From Engraulis encrasicolus (lineage: Eukaryota; Chordata; Actinopteri; Clupeiformes; Engraulidae), in contig NC_085872.1 of the NCBI RefSeq assembly GCF_034702125.1, positions 33,682,088 to 33,746,087 on the forward strand: DNA of 64,000 nucleotides, given 5' to 3'. Made by a program: the position numbers and the translations under genes. How positions within the stretch are numbered: the first letter of the stretch is position 1; each line of letters begins with the position of its first letter. Shown in pieces: positions 1 to 12,988 of the stretch. The notes under the pieces are model-generated. The model had not been told where the DNA came from. It was given only the letters and a program-made list of their open reading frames with translations, and did not search any database.

Positions 1-210
1 TTTAGTACCCTTGTCACTTCATGTGACACCATGTCTCTGATAGGATTCACTAGGTCACTTTTGGTATTGTCTATATGTTCATTGTGGGTTGGTTGTATGT
101 TATGTGTGTCCTGTATGTCCTGAATGTTTTGTATGAGCGAAGCTCATTTTACTGCACATCAAATCTACCCTTGGGTACCAATAAAGTTATCTAATCTAAT
201 CATTTGTGGT
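1..210 (+). repeat. 3' end of a non-LTR retrotransposon
   Basis: The stretch ends with ACCAATAAAGTTATCTAATC followed by a short (TAATC)n tail, the form typical of truncated fish LINE 3' ends. Nothing coding is visible. The left end runs off the window. Confidence 0.4.
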
Positions 211-309
211 GGAAATATGTTCCAAAAATTCAACTAAATATTTAATATTTCCATCAAGACACACATGATATTTGTTTCTCAGAAGTGTCAAAGTACTGAA
301 TTATCTCAC

Positions 310-3300
310 ATCTCTCCTGACATCAGGCAGGGTAAGCCAAAGAGGAAGGATAATGGGTAAGATGAAGAGGTATGTCGCTCTCTTGCGATTGGTCTCTGGC
401 CATGCCAAACTCAGGGGCACGTCCTCATCCTCTTCGTCCTCCTCCTGAATGAATACATAAATGGAACAGATTAAGGTGTGGACATTACATACCATAACCT
501 CACACCTCTTATGGGTATGTAGATGGCTAATTTGGCACTGACTACAGGTGGAAGGGGCAAACCCGGGTGAAATTTGGATCTTTGGATCCTCATCAATTGG
601 TTGTGAGTTGTGGCACGTGCAATCTGTTCATGCAATGAACAGTTATCCCTCTAACGCAGTGGCTCTCAACCTTCTTTTGAACAAACGCCCCCTGGACTTC
701 ATCCTAAGCCTTCCAACACCCCCTTGACCTCATCATAAGCCTGCCAACACCCCCTTACTGTTGAACTAATTCCCCCAATGACAACTAAGCCCTGCTTGTA
801 TCCTTCTCAATGCCCCCCTATGGCTCCCCAACACCCCCCTAGGGGGCTGTACCGCCCCCGTTGAGAAACGCTGCTCTAACGTTTCCATCCCCTGTTCACT
901 GAATTAGCTGGAAACCTATATAACCTTGCCCACGAATACCAAACCAAGACGTAACATGTAAGGACGTTTCTAGAAAGTATTCTAATTGGTAATTTCATAG
1001 CCTTTTGTGGTAACACCACTGCTCAAGACAGGAGAGCTCAGCGGGTAGTCAAATCTGCTCAATTTGTAATAAAACCTGAACTACCCAGCATCCATAGTCT
1101 TTAAAACCAACAATGTTTAAGGCAGGCCAAACACATAATATCTGATCCACACGCCAGCTACACACGCTTCACCCAACTTCCATCTTGCTGCAGATACAAC
1201 GCATGCCCGCCCACACCAGCTGACTGGCAGGGTCAGCTTCTTCCCTTCTTCCAACTGCCATAGACAAGAACCACTCCTCCTTCACTCTTCATCTCTTTTT
1301 TTAAACGTACCTTTTTTCTACAACCCATTGTACAGTTTTTGATTTTTGGGACTTTTTTGAGCACCTTTCATCGCTTATGAATTCCTCAGAACATGACAAT
1401 CAATATCTTGAATCCTGGGAAATAATAGCGGAAGCTTATAGATGGCTAAGACAATTTGTTTAAATAAAAGATCTGAGTCTTAATTATTTGATAAATATCA
1501 ACGATGAATGATAATGCAATAGATCTAAATCAGGCTGTGTATAACACACAAAGCAGATTACACAAAATAAGTATCTCTGTCTTGTGTCATTCCTGTAGGA
1601 TTTATGAGGAATACACTCTATAAGGAGTAAATGTCCTTACCTCAGCTCCAACTGCACTGCCATTCATCGGTGGTGTGACCTCCACGGCGACATTTGTGCT
1701 GTTTTCAACATTGTTATCTGCGGAAGTGACAGACAGACATGTCGTTGATAATACTTAATGGATTCTGTAACATGCATTTAATGCTTTTTTTGTATATGTT
1801 TGTGTCTATAAATGACACAAACAACCTGTACCTTCTTCGCCTTCGCCTTTCTTCTTGGCTATTTTGTGCATTATTGAGGCTTTATCGCGGAACCTGCCTG
1901 GAAAACATAAACACATTCACTCAATTAGTTTATGTGAACAGAATACACATGCCAATGAAAACAGGTAAGCATTTAAGCAAAAGGTTGTTTAAAGGTGCAC
2001 CGTGTAAAGTTTTTAGTAGTTTATTTCCAGAATTCATGCTGCCCATTCACAAACGTTATCTTTTTCATGAATGCTCACCACCAACATCAAATTCTAAGTA
2101 TTCATTATGACTGGGGAAATTGCACTTTTTATACATGAAAAGGGGATCTTCTCCATTGCCTGCCATTTTGAAATTCCAAAAATTAAAGTACTAATGTCAG
2201 TTCTGTATGCTGCTCGGTCTTTGCTACCCACTGCCTCCCCTGCTCCACCTTGCCGTGTATGATGTGGCATGTTCTCTTGTCACATCGCTTGGCTCTGTTC
2301 ATGGGGGGTTATCTATCTCGCCCTGTCCTGTCGGGATGAGAATTCCCTAAACTGCTGCTGCCCCCTGACTCAATGCTTTTCCATGCTGCTCATGGAAATA
2401 GGGGGGTTCCTCTGAACAGAGCTATACCGCCAAATGTAATTCAAAATTTCAATAAAAGAAATTTCCTTTATATTCTTTTCTTGTGTTTCTTGACTGAAAT
2501 GGTTCTGACAGAAATAGACACTTTGATCATACTAGTAAACATTAGTTCATCATTTAGCAAGTAGTTGCAATACCTACTCTGGCCACCATCCTACACAGTG
2601 CACCTTTAAAGATATGAAATACCCCGTTATTATTATTATGAATGACGTGTGAAATATTCAACGTGCATGAAGAAACATTGGCTGGAAATTTGTGATGTAA
2701 CATGAAGAATAGCACATGTCTAATAGATCTGTACAAAGGTTACTTGGAAGGTGCTGATTGGCTTATATGTTTCCAGCAAGACATACGATCTTAAAATAGG
2801 GACAAAGCTACAACATGCCCACATAGTGCTGGGTGCTTAGACACCTCAGTTCACCAAAATGTGTTTTCTGTCAGAATGGTGTGTCTGAATATATTTGTCT
2901 ACATGTAGACATTAGGGCTGTAACAATACACTCAACTCACAATTCGGTTTGTATCACGATTCATGACCTACAGTTCGATACACCCCACGATTTCACATTT
3001 ACCAACATAATAGGCATAAAAGGTAGAAGAGGTTACAAGAGGCTACTAATAATTTTTAAAAAGTTTCGGTAACACTTTATTTTAGGGATACATCTATTAG
3101 CACTTATACATACAATGTTAATGCCTGCATAAGTAACTTGTAAGGCATGTACTAAACAAACGCTAAGGCCTACTAGGTCCTTACTAAGGTTAAATTGGTA
3201 ATAAATCCCTTATTGTAAATGAACAAGACATTTGCGAATACATGCCTAACAAATGTTTAATTTTGCTTTGTACATGCCTTATAAGTTACTTATACAGGCA

Positions 3301-6300
3301 CATTGTATGTATTAGTGCTAATAGATGTATCCCTAAAATAAAGTTTTACCAAAGTTTCTATATAATAATAATGATGCTTGGAAGCACTATCACTTTATAT
3401 CATATGGTTGTTTTCTGCACTGAAGGATAACAAAACTTTGAAAGGGCATATCACAATATTGCCTCCTTACATCACGATACAGTATCTTGACTCTGAGTAT
3501 TGTGATTTCTCGGTTCGATACAATATCGTTACAGTTCTAGTAGACATGTACATTGCCTACATTATGTCTGGATGTTTTTGTCTACAACTCAGGAGTCACA
3601 ACAACTAAACAACTGGAGTCACAGCAATTTAACAAAACTGTGAAACAGTCTAATGAAATGTTTATTCATGGCATATTGAAACTACTTAAGGACACTGTCA
3701 CTGTCCACTGTCATGGTCCTGACATGAATCACAATCACAGATGCAAACACATAACACAACACAAAAGCAATTCTTACTGTTTCCAGCCAAGGGAAACGTG
3801 TTGCCTTTTCAAATATGTCAACATCTTCACAGCAGATATAAGACAACTGTATCTAACACTGTGCGGTCTGGTTCTCGATTCTGATTGGCTGATAGCCGTT
3901 GTAAATTGGGCACAAACCCACACCATTCAAAAAGAAGATTCTTTGCGGGTCTGAGTTAGACTCGGCACATCTACGTTGGTAATGAGAATATGTTGCAGTT
4001 AGGGTAGGGAGTCTGCAAGAAGAGAACATCTTTGCACCATCTGTGGTTGGGGCATTCCTGTGGTGTTTATAGTGGTTGCCTGGGTAACCAATCACTTCCT
4101 CAACTTGATGCGGGGCAAATTAATTGTTATTAAAGCTTTTTTTAAACAAATTTGGTCAGCTATTAAGTGTAACAGTGTTAGATAAGCAATAAGCCACAAG
4201 AGCCTGTGGGTTGTGCTCCATTTACAACGGGTAAGGGGACGTTTACAGCACTCTGCCTCGCGTCGCCCCCCACTCCCCTTACCCGTGGTAAATCGAGCAC
4301 AACCCACAACCTCTCGTGGCTTATTGCTTAAGTAATTCATAGGCAAAGACAGTGATAAAAAAAACAAAAACGCTGCAGCCAACTTCACCTGCGCCCTCTC
4401 CAGTACCCTCAAGGGCATGTACATGTTTAGCTGCAGTGCACCTACAATGCCCGATGGCCCCCATTGTTAATGGGATACTTGCCAATACCTTCACTGAGAG
4501 GGTCCAGTGTGTGAATCATGAGCTGGAAGATGCTGTTTCTCATCATGGTGTTGTGCAAGGATGCAGAGCTTCCTCCTCTCTGCAGACGTGGTTTAGCCTG
4601 TGGACAACGTCCAGTCTATATTAACATCAGCTGGCTTCATATTATAGATACATTTTTCATGCTAAGGTAATTATACGTATTACTAAGGAATATCATACTA
4701 CATTTTATTTAGGTGACTAGATCACTTTCAGGGTGCTCAAGGGCACTGGCTGCCACCCAAGGACCCTGGATAGATAATGTGGCGATGGGGACCCGTGTAA
4801 TATGCTGACATGCGATGGATGGGAAGCTATGTTCCCTTGGTCCTATGTTTCCCGGCCAGACCACCAGAGAATGTTAATATGAGCACCACAGAATGACTTT
4901 CAAAACCTGACTTTCAAAATTGACCAGGAAACATAGGGCCCAGGGAAAACAAGCCCCGGGGAGCATACAGTAGGACCATAGAGCACAGGGAATACAGAAA
5001 CCAGGGAACATAGGGATGGTGCCATATGGATGCTAAAGGACACATTTGACATGCATTCCACCCATGAACCTAAATTTGCTTTAGATATGAATTACTCCTG
5101 TACTTCAATTACAAGCTGAATATGTGTAAAATAAAAGATATGTCAGGGTAACTGACTTCAGATATAAGTTGGTAATATGCAGGCATACTATTTGTCATTA
5201 AATAAGCGTTCAGGCTGAGCTTTCAGATAAGGATGTTTGGACGACATGTAGTCTGAAAAAACTGTTCTATGCAAACATCAATGAAACATGAAAATTAAGA
5301 AACACGACATACCGAAAGTTTGTTCTCATCCATTTCTGAGTTTGCCTTTGGGGGAGAGAACAGAAAGATGTTAGTTGGACCCTGAATTTGTTATGTAATA
5401 CTAACTGGTTCACTGTAGATTAATTACTGCATTTGAGAAAGGGAAGTCTGACAATCTTTGATATTATGTCATCGTTCTATTAATGTCTGCACAGGTGTGA
5501 GGCCTGCACTGTAAAAATGTCAAACCTCCTCTAAGAACCTTCCGTTGCACTCAGGAACAACCTAAACTGATGAACTTTAATAGTTCTTGTAAGAATCTGG
5601 AAGTTCTGGGGAGAACCTCAAAATTCCTCTGAAAACCTTTATCGGTTCCCCCACAGTGGCAACAGAAGGTTCCACAAAGAATATTTGGATTCTTCAGTTT
5701 TCTGGCAAACCACTTAGAAAAATTGGAAGTTCTCCCAACAACTAATTTGTTACCTATATGTTCATCAGACAACTGACAAGTTCCTCAGGAGAACATTAAC
5801 GGTGCCCCTAAAGTGGCAAACTGAAGGGTCTTTGAGGAACCTTTGATTTCTACAGTGTGGTCTGCAAAGTAGGTCTCATGCTACATTTTAGCGTGATCAC
5901 ATTTCTTCTCCACTGTGCAGACATGTCAAATGACTGCTGTTTCAGTGCCTGAAAAAATAGTTTTAAAGAAAAATGTTTTGTTGAGCTTGCTAGTGATGGT
6001 AACCAATAAGCAGTATCATTGATATTAAAAAAGTGCCAATTCATTATTATGTTCGGTTCTAGGCACTGAAACCCCTGTAAAATTGTATTTTTCTATGTTC
6101 TCTGAATGTACAACCAGACAGTAGTTTACACCTGGTTCAACAGCTAAGTATACAGACACTGGCATTTGGTTTGAATAAGTCTAGGTGAGTATGGATGAAC
6201 CAGCGTCTTTCAGAGGACATATACGGTATTTTAATGTATTCAATTGTGAACAGAGAATTTACTGTCTTATTATTCTTAATATCAATACAGTATGATACCA

Positions 6301-9300
6301 TAGCAAGCAGTATTTTTGTTTGTAAATTGTAACTTGTGGGAAATAAAATTGTTTTCCGATTCACAGAAAAATGTTTGCTGTTATTTGGCAATTTAGGCAA
6401 ATCATCTCAGACAGACATTTCTCCTGTGGGCTTGTTTCATGTACGGACCAACACAAATGCTCAAATAGTACAGTTGGGAAAATTTGATGAAGTACTATGC
6501 ATGATTGTGATGAAACTTTATAGAATTTACTTTTGTCTATGCTATCAACTTTGTGTGATATATTGAAGGTCTATACCACTAAATTTATTTTATTATCATG
6601 TCAGTCAACAACACTGTGAAATAGGAGGTAGAGCACATTTCACCCGTGAACAAGAGTAAATGAAGAGATGAGAAAAGTTTTAGTAGGCTGGGCATGAACA
6701 GCACTCAACAAAAAAAGAAAAGAAAGAAAATCATAAAGGACTCGCACAATACAGAGTGTCATGTCCCTGAAGACCATATTATGAAGTGTGAATTTAAGAT
6801 AACAAATATACAAACTATAGAAAAGAAACGTGTCTCACTTCGGTATACCGTGCTGTCAACAGAATCAGATGTACTTGCAAACACATTGCATTTTGTCACT
6901 CCTTGCACCTGTGTATGTCATGCCTGATTATCTTGTAATATCTCATTGTGATGCCTTGATGTCTTCTGCAGTAATGTGGGGCACTTTGGACACAGAAAGT
7001 CTACAGGCAGGTGTCAAAAAATTAACAAGAAAAGAAAATAATTTCCGAATAGAAAAAAACATTTATAGACCCAGCTTGTGTTGTGTCATCAAAGGTATTG
7101 CTACATGGTGATGCTAAAATGTTGTCTGCAAGCCAATCTTTGAATGTAAAAGTCCTTGCGGTCCAGAGCAGGTGGACATGGGAACCTGAGAGAAGGCAGG
7201 GTAATTGAGTCTAATCGCAGCAATGCCCTGATGCAGCTTAAGGAAGCGGCACGTTTCTTCCTGACCATCAGTCCGCCTCCTATTCCGCACTTACTGTATG
7301 TCTTAAGGCACTCACGTTTCAGAGGCTCTCTAACCTACATTCCTACCCTCCCTTGCTTAAGCTGATTGTTAAGTCTTAGCCTAACACGGAAAATAGAGGT
7401 AAGGCATGTTCTAGAGCAGTGCTTGTGCACAGCAATGTCATTGTGTTAAGAGGTTGTGCAATTTAGAGTCAATGTTGACCAAACAGCTATTTGGGTGTCT
7501 ATTGAGCAACTCTGAGCTCTACTCACTCACTAACAATCAACCGATTCGTTTCATTTTCAGTTACACGTCCATTTCAAATCCATTTTCAAATTAAAGCAAT
7601 GTCATTCCACTTTTGGCCATGATGGAAGTGCATTGAAATTCCAAAAATTAATATACGTAGGCTACTGCTATCTTTCATATAACGACAGTCATGGCAAAGG
7701 AACACATTTTGCTGACTTCCTGTGCTTCTCTGCACAGATGTCAAACATCGCACCTACTCAATATAAGAAGCCTAAAACATGGGGAGCATTCCTGTGAAAC
7801 AGACACTGGACACACCACATGCATACATAGGCATGCAACAGAGAGTGATAACACAGAAGTGGTGAAGGGGCTGTTTTACTAACACATGGATATGTGTGTA
7901 TATTATTTTCCTATATCTACATAATCAAAGCAAAGCATCTAATAATTTATCAGTTTTGCATAGCTTAAATACAGGATTTTGCACTGATATAATTTGGATA
8001 TCAGCATGAAGCTTTTAGCTCAGTATTTCATCAGCCTTTAGGCCAAACCATGGTGCTACTGTGCAACATGAACACATATTACTTTCACCTCACAGATGTA
8101 ATTCACCACATAACAAAATCATACTGTAAGTGAATTTACTGTCTTCATGATCATGATGGATGAGATGTTTGCGACTATACTGTTAAACACCTGTTTTGCC
8201 ACCATGCCTTGAATCTACATGTGCCTCTTTTCAGTCTTGACCACTAATTCCCAGCAGAAGGGACATACACTGCACATTTACTACTTTATTAAACATGTTC
8301 ACACATGTGAATGCTGTGTCACAGGACGAACCGTTATCTTGTCTGTAAAGAAAGACAGAGACACTAGGACAACTGTGAATAAGATGCAGAGCTTCTATTT
8401 GGGAGTGTCTCCTCTCGCTCGGTTCAAGAAAGTCCCAAGAGAACTAAAGAGGATTAATGGGAAGAGATAACCACATTTAGACGAGTGACTTTCAACCCTT
8501 CGTGTGAACTTCCGCAGTAAGCCCTGTGACATTCCGAGTTCAATTCATGTATAGTTCTCAGAAACTTGCATGTACTATGGTGGATTTTCTGGCACTTGGC
8601 ATTTAGCAAAAGGTAGAACCTTTGAAACTCTCATAAGGACTAAAAGGTACTTCATGCAAAGGTGGGATTTATGATTTCCCAGGGACAACCCAAGTGCTCG
8701 TCTATATATAGTTTAGCTAATAGGATGACAAGCTTCACCTGGGATTATCTCTGAACTAGCTCAGGGACAACAGTCAAACATTATAGCTCAGAGGCTGTTG
8801 GACCACATAAAACCCACTTCCTTCTACAGCTGTAGAGCTGGGTAGACTTCTATTCCCAGAATGAAAAAGAAAATGAAGAATACCTACAGCTGTACACAAG
8901 TGTGTAGTTGTCTCGATCTAATGCTCTCCCTTTGATCGAGCACAAATATTAACTGTTCCATTGACTAGTCAATAAAGTATGTTGGCTAGATCTAAGGAGT
9001 ATGTACAAAAAAATGATCTGGTTTTACTACCAGAGTAAAAAATGTCATTGCCAATACAGCAAATCACTTTCATACAATATTTTGTATACTGACATTCAAT
9101 GTTTGTACATGGATACTGTACATTTTAAAAGTACTGCTTGCTGGAATCATATACTGTATTTTATAGTCTCATGTAGACGCTTCGGAAAAATATAATGTGA
9201 CATCCTTATACAATAGGAGGATTTTCGGCTGTTTCTTAGTTCTACAGTATATGTCCCTGATGAAGGTATCTCTATTCTGAGCAAACAAACTACAGCCTTT

Positions 9301-11414
9301 CACCTGTGCTCCGTATGACGGATTGCATACAGCATCAGAAAGTAAAGAATCGGACTCCAACTGCACAAAAGAAACACAAAAGGTTTGACATGTCTTATAG
9401 ATGAAAAGCTCTATTAGCATGTATGCCAGCTATTGTTTCAGTACATTGTACTTTTAGTACATTGTTTGCGTTTTTACTAAACGTGTTACTTGTTAGTGCA
9501 GTTTGTAATATTTCAAAATGAAACCAGTATATGATCAGTAAAGAAGTCAATACACAAGCTTTCAGCATGCAGTACAGTAGATCAAGATGAGAACGCAAAT
9601 GGTGCTTGATATGGTTCGAATGTTACTATTAATGTCAAGCTCCATCATGTTCAGAGACTACAAAGTGTACTGTAGATTTTTCAACACTGACATGTTAAAA
9701 ATCCTATTAGTTGGTGGAATTCTCTGGTAACTGAGGTAGAGCATTTGCAGGTCATTCCTAACATACTAGTAATGGGGGATTGAATTTACAGCCATGTGTC
9801 TGGTCCGTGTTATGCTGTCTGAGAGAATTTGCCATGCAAACTACAGGTGCTGTTTCCAATAGAGTTTCATCAAGTTTACTTCCCACAAGCACTAAGAAAC
9901 GTTTCAAGTCCATATCATACTGTTTGGTTATGAATGATGGGAAAAATTGTTTGGATGATTTCTGATCAACTGATTAGTAGTCTGCAGCCTAAATATCATT
10001 ATGTAACTACAGGAAAGGGCACCCAACAGCATCTGAATATAGTTGCACTACAAGTGGACAGTGGGACATCACTCGTATAATATAACAACGTGACACTGAC
10101 TTATGTATCCTTTTCAGTTGAGAGGCACATATTTTTGTCAGTTTGTGGGAGAAAAAAAAATGTGTTGAAACTGCAAAGAGTTCACCGTCTTCCAAAAAGA
10201 AGCTTCATGTATCGTTAGTCTTGTAGGTGTGTATGTGTCTGTGGGTGGGGAGGTGGATTGGGGAGAAGAGCTAGTGCCCTTCAGCTAAGATGGCAGTTTT
10301 GCACAATAATCATGGCAGCCTGAATCTGGCTTGGACCCAAGTCCACGTTGCCAAAAATCACTTCAGTGCCTGTGCAAAAACGAGTGCTTAGTCAGCTCAT
10401 GTGCCATGCTGGAACCTTAAGACAAGTCTTTAATCTAACTCCGTATCCACCTCTCTGCCAACAGTCACTGAACATACTCACCTTGGGCGCTGATTCCAAC
10501 TCATCCACCTGGTTCTGGCCCAGACAGCCCTTCACCAAAGTTTCCACCTGAACATTGAACTTCATAAATGTCACATAAGATATATAGCAGGAAAGGAGGG
10601 CAATGCTTTCATACATGGAGATCCAGTTATCCAGGAAGAATATGATCAGCATCAGCAGGCCTAGAATGTAAAAGGACACATCCCGAAAGAGCGGCCACCA
10701 TGTGAGGTGGAGGACCTCCCTGGAGAAAAGGGCACACATCCCGATGACAAACAGGATGTTGAAGACAGCCGAGCCCACAATGGTGCCGATGCCTACATTG
10801 CTATGGGAGACGAATACTCCAATAACAGAGGTGAAGAGCTCTGGGGCCGATCCACCAGCTGCCATGAAGGTGGCTCCGGCCACGTCGTCAGAGATCTCCA
10901 GCTTCTCCGTGATGACAGTCAATGCTGGCACAAAGAATTCGTCACATACAATGGCTAAGGAGATGAACATGTACAACATTCCAAACATGTGCAGCACCAC
11001 CCAGCCTTGCCTCCTTTCCTCCAGGCTGAACAAGTCCGTAGGATAATCTCCCCCCTCGTCTGATGACCGCATGGCAATCGGGTGGTCGTCTGGGGAAGCT
11101 GTGGCATTGGCATGGGGATCACTGGAGAGAAGGGTCCTGTGTGGTGCTGCTGCTAACGAAAGGCTGGCATCGGATGCGGGGGAGGATGAGGGGGATGAGG
11201 ATGGACCAAACAACCAGTTGTGGTGTGAGGGTACTATTGTCCACTTCAAGGCACTCCATGAAAAGACCACTCCAGCCACTGCAACACATACGATTAATCC
11301 CAGGATGCGAGACCCGCGGAATTTTCTTCGCATGCGGTGCCGGTGGCTTCCTATATGCCCAGGAACCCGATGGGTTGTACGTGGACCCATGTTTGCACTG
11401 TGAGAGACAACCAT
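310..11414 (-). CDS. slc24a2: K+-dependent Na+/Ca2+ exchanger, NCKX2-like (3' end outside window)
   Basis: Plasma-membrane exchanger that extrudes Ca2+ and K+ in return for Na+. Coding exons on the minus strand: 10482-11414 (its exon starts at 11571), 5313-5345, 4489-4597, 1832-1897, 1641-1717 and 310-444. All joins keep phase and have GT/AG borders; about 451 residues are encoded here. The first exon carries an N-terminal hydrophobic segment ([16 protein letters not shown]), a Ser/Ala-rich extracellular stretch with an NAT glycosylation site, and the whole alpha-1 exchanger repeat ([17 protein letters not shown], then [17 protein letters not shown]). The small exons encode the cytoplasmic loop ([42 protein letters not shown]). 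The last exon in the window starts the second membrane block (PLSLAWPE...LPDVRR). The alpha-2 repeat must lie left of base 310. The start is the first ATG at 11414; an upstream ATG in the same exon opens only a short ORF. The loop favours NCKX2 over NCKX1, but the paralogue call is from memory of the family. Confidence 0.88.
657..873. mobile_element. hAT-type MITE, 8-bp TSD
   Basis: Ends CAGTGGCTCTCAACC and TTGAGAAACGCTG are imperfect inverted repeats starting with CAG. The flanks carry an exact 8-bp target duplication, CTCTAACG, at 649-656 and 874-881. It has no ORF. It is C-rich (CCCCC blocks) and is related to the reversed copy at about 37991-38228. It lies in an slc24a2 intron or just beside a coding exon's downstream intron. 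Confidence 0.85.
1993..2605. mobile_element. TTAA-target DNA element (Kolobok/piggyBac-type MITE)
   Basis: The terminal inverted repeat AGGTGCACYGTGTA is present at both ends, and the tetranucleotide TTAA flanks it exactly (1989-1992 and 2606-2609). It is 613 bp with no transposase ORF. A partial relative of the interior lies at 23727-23870. TTAA duplication is characteristic of Kolobok and piggyBac; the AGG terminus fits Kolobok better. It sits between slc24a2 exons. Confidence 0.75.
2913..3539. mobile_element. TIR element with TA-type ends, hosting a second MITE
   Basis: TAGGGCTGTAACAATACA at the left and the reverse complement of TAGAACTGTAACGATA at the right form imperfect terminal repeats. 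The sub-terminal sequences also pair (repeated cgatacaata and tcacgat words). The interior is interrupted by the fold-back element at 3068-3350. No ORF of significance is present. Confidence 0.55.
3068..3350. mobile_element. Fold-back MITE nested in the preceding element
   Basis: The sequence starts GGTAACACTTTATTTTAGGG and ends CCCTAAAATAAAGTTTTACC, and the pairing continues inwards (GATACATCTATTAGCAC against its complement, then AAGTAACTTGTAAGGCATGT against ACATGCCTTATAAGTTACTT). It therefore folds as one long hairpin. No coding capacity. Confidence 0.75.
4183..4330. repeat. Short fold-back MITE
   Basis: Arms beginning TAAGCAATAAGCCAC pair with GTGGCTTATTGCTTA. The pairing runs on through GTGGGTTGTGCTC and ACGGGTAAGGGG. 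It lies in the slc24a2 intron, 158 bp downstream (in transcript sense) of exon 4489-4597. Confidence 0.7.
5313..5345 (-). CDS. slc24a2: 33-nt micro-exon of the slc24a2-like gene
   Basis: Eleven codons ([11 protein letters not shown]) sit between an AG acceptor after a pyrimidine-rich run and a GT donor. The exon length is divisible by three and both borders are phase 0. It joins the end of the large first coding exon to the exon starting AKPRLQ, at the loop position where mammalian NCKX2 also has a charged linker. It could be skipped without frame change, so it is a candidate alternative cassette. Inferred by position and phase only. Confidence 0.7.
5507..5857. repeat. CACTG-ended MITE
   Basis: The left end CACTGTAAAAATG and right end GATTTCTACAGTG are inverted repeats. 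The interior is full of short AGGTTCC / GGAACCT words in both orientations. No clear target duplication was found, so the superfamily is left open. Confidence 0.55.
5860..10480 (-). other. Intron of slc24a2-like gene, no further exon seen
   Basis: AT-rich intronic sequence between the micro-exon and the large coding exon. I found no additional open exon with splice borders and no strong repeat other than a short fragment (about 7585-7650) resembling the interior of the 1993-2605 element. Confidence 0.5.
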
Positions 11415-12820
11415 CACAATGGGGGAAGGGCAGACTGTGTGAATCCAACAGATGTGGCTTCAGGGCTAGGGCCCAGTGTGCATGGTGCAGCAGGTTGCTT
11501 TTAGACACAAATACAGGCTCCTCGGTACCTGACAGGATCTGGGGTGCCCAAAGGTTTCCTCATAATAGTGGCTGTAAGGGTAAAAGAAGCAAAGAAAGAG
11601 GGGAAAAGTGTTAAAATATTTCAGAACAAATCACTGCAAACTGCAACATATTAGGTTAATGTATGTATCTCTCTGTGGCAGTGCTTTAAATTAAAACATA
11701 GCCTACTGATTACAGCAATACAGAGTATCTAAATACATGCAGAAACAAATTATATTTTGAATATAATCTTTATTCAAACAGTGCATATGCATTTGTCATT
11801 TTCTTCACTGCACATTTTTACTGGGCAAGTCACAAACTGAGGCGGCATGCCTTGCACAGATGCCAGCCAAAAATTCTGCAAGCACAGTGATGACATGGGT
11901 TTCATACTACGATCCAATTGACGTCATGTCCTATTGTGGTTTTCTGTTGTCTTGTCCCATGACCTGATGTCAAACACCTAAAATGATTTGCACCACCAAG
12001 ATTGCTGGTCTCAGGTCTCAGGCCAAAGGAGGACAATTACATTCCACAGAACAGATCCTCACAGCATCACTGCAGCTGTCCTATAGCAGACAGGGCACGC
12101 TGGTACTACTCAGACTCATTTTCAATTAAACAACATCTTGTTGCACGTTATTAAACTCTCATAGAAACTGCCTATGCCTTCTGGAAGGAATAATGTGCAA
12201 CCAGAAGATAACTCCAACATGCAAGCATCCAGTCATTTTGGCTGGGGTGTGTTCTCTAATCATTGTGTATCCATCTGTAGCCCCTTACCAGCCACTGGGA
12301 CATTGCAATAGTCACTGAAAAAAGTTAACTACCACAGTACAACACCACTATGACAGTGCACAGGGCCTTTAGTAATCCATTACCACTTGGTCACTGCCAT
12401 TCTGGTAACAGCTAATTTATAACAGGGTTAGTGTCTTAAGGGGTAACGCGACTATATCTTATATGTTATGTCAGCAATTACCTATTTAAGTAGCCTATCA
12501 AACATTTTAGCTATTTATATCAACATTTGTCATTTTGCAGGTGTCACCAGGGGCATCGCAGCAAATTTGGGCCCTATGTACACTCAGCTCCAATGGACCC
12601 CCCTCCCCCAGCCATATATATTTAGAATGTTGACCAATGACCAATCGTTGTTGGGCTAAAATCTGACCACAATTAAATGTTTTTTTCGAGAAAGTGCATC
12701 CAAACCCGAATACCTCAGTTGTTTGTTTAACATAGCAGACGCCCTATTTCAGGTCCACAGATTTTAGTTAATGTTCTGCATTCAACAATCTCCAACTAAA
12801 TCAAGGGTGTGTATTAAGCT

Positions 12821-12988
12821 CAGAGGCGATGCAAGGGTGAGTTGGGGCCCAAAGCGGAAATTCAAAAGAATGAATATTCACAACAAATCGCCACTACTTT
12901 AGTTTGATTTCTTAGCTGTTATTCACCACCTAAGGCTTAGGGGCCCCAAGCGGCTGCCAGCCTAGACTGGTGACAAGATGCACCTCTG
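12821..12988. mobile_element. hAT-like MITE in intron 1 of slc24a2
   Basis: Ends CAGAGGCGATGCA and TGCACCTCTG are inverted. The flanks ATTAAGCT and ATTACGAT match at 6 of 8 positions, a decayed 8-bp duplication. A related GGGGCATCGCAGCAAATTTGGGCCC stretch starts near 12551 in the same intron. Confidence 0.55.

Noticed and set aside
11063..11614. 183-codon plus-strand ORF opposite the slc24a2 exon
   Set aside because: Shadow of the minus-strand exchanger exon, which has family motifs and splice borders.
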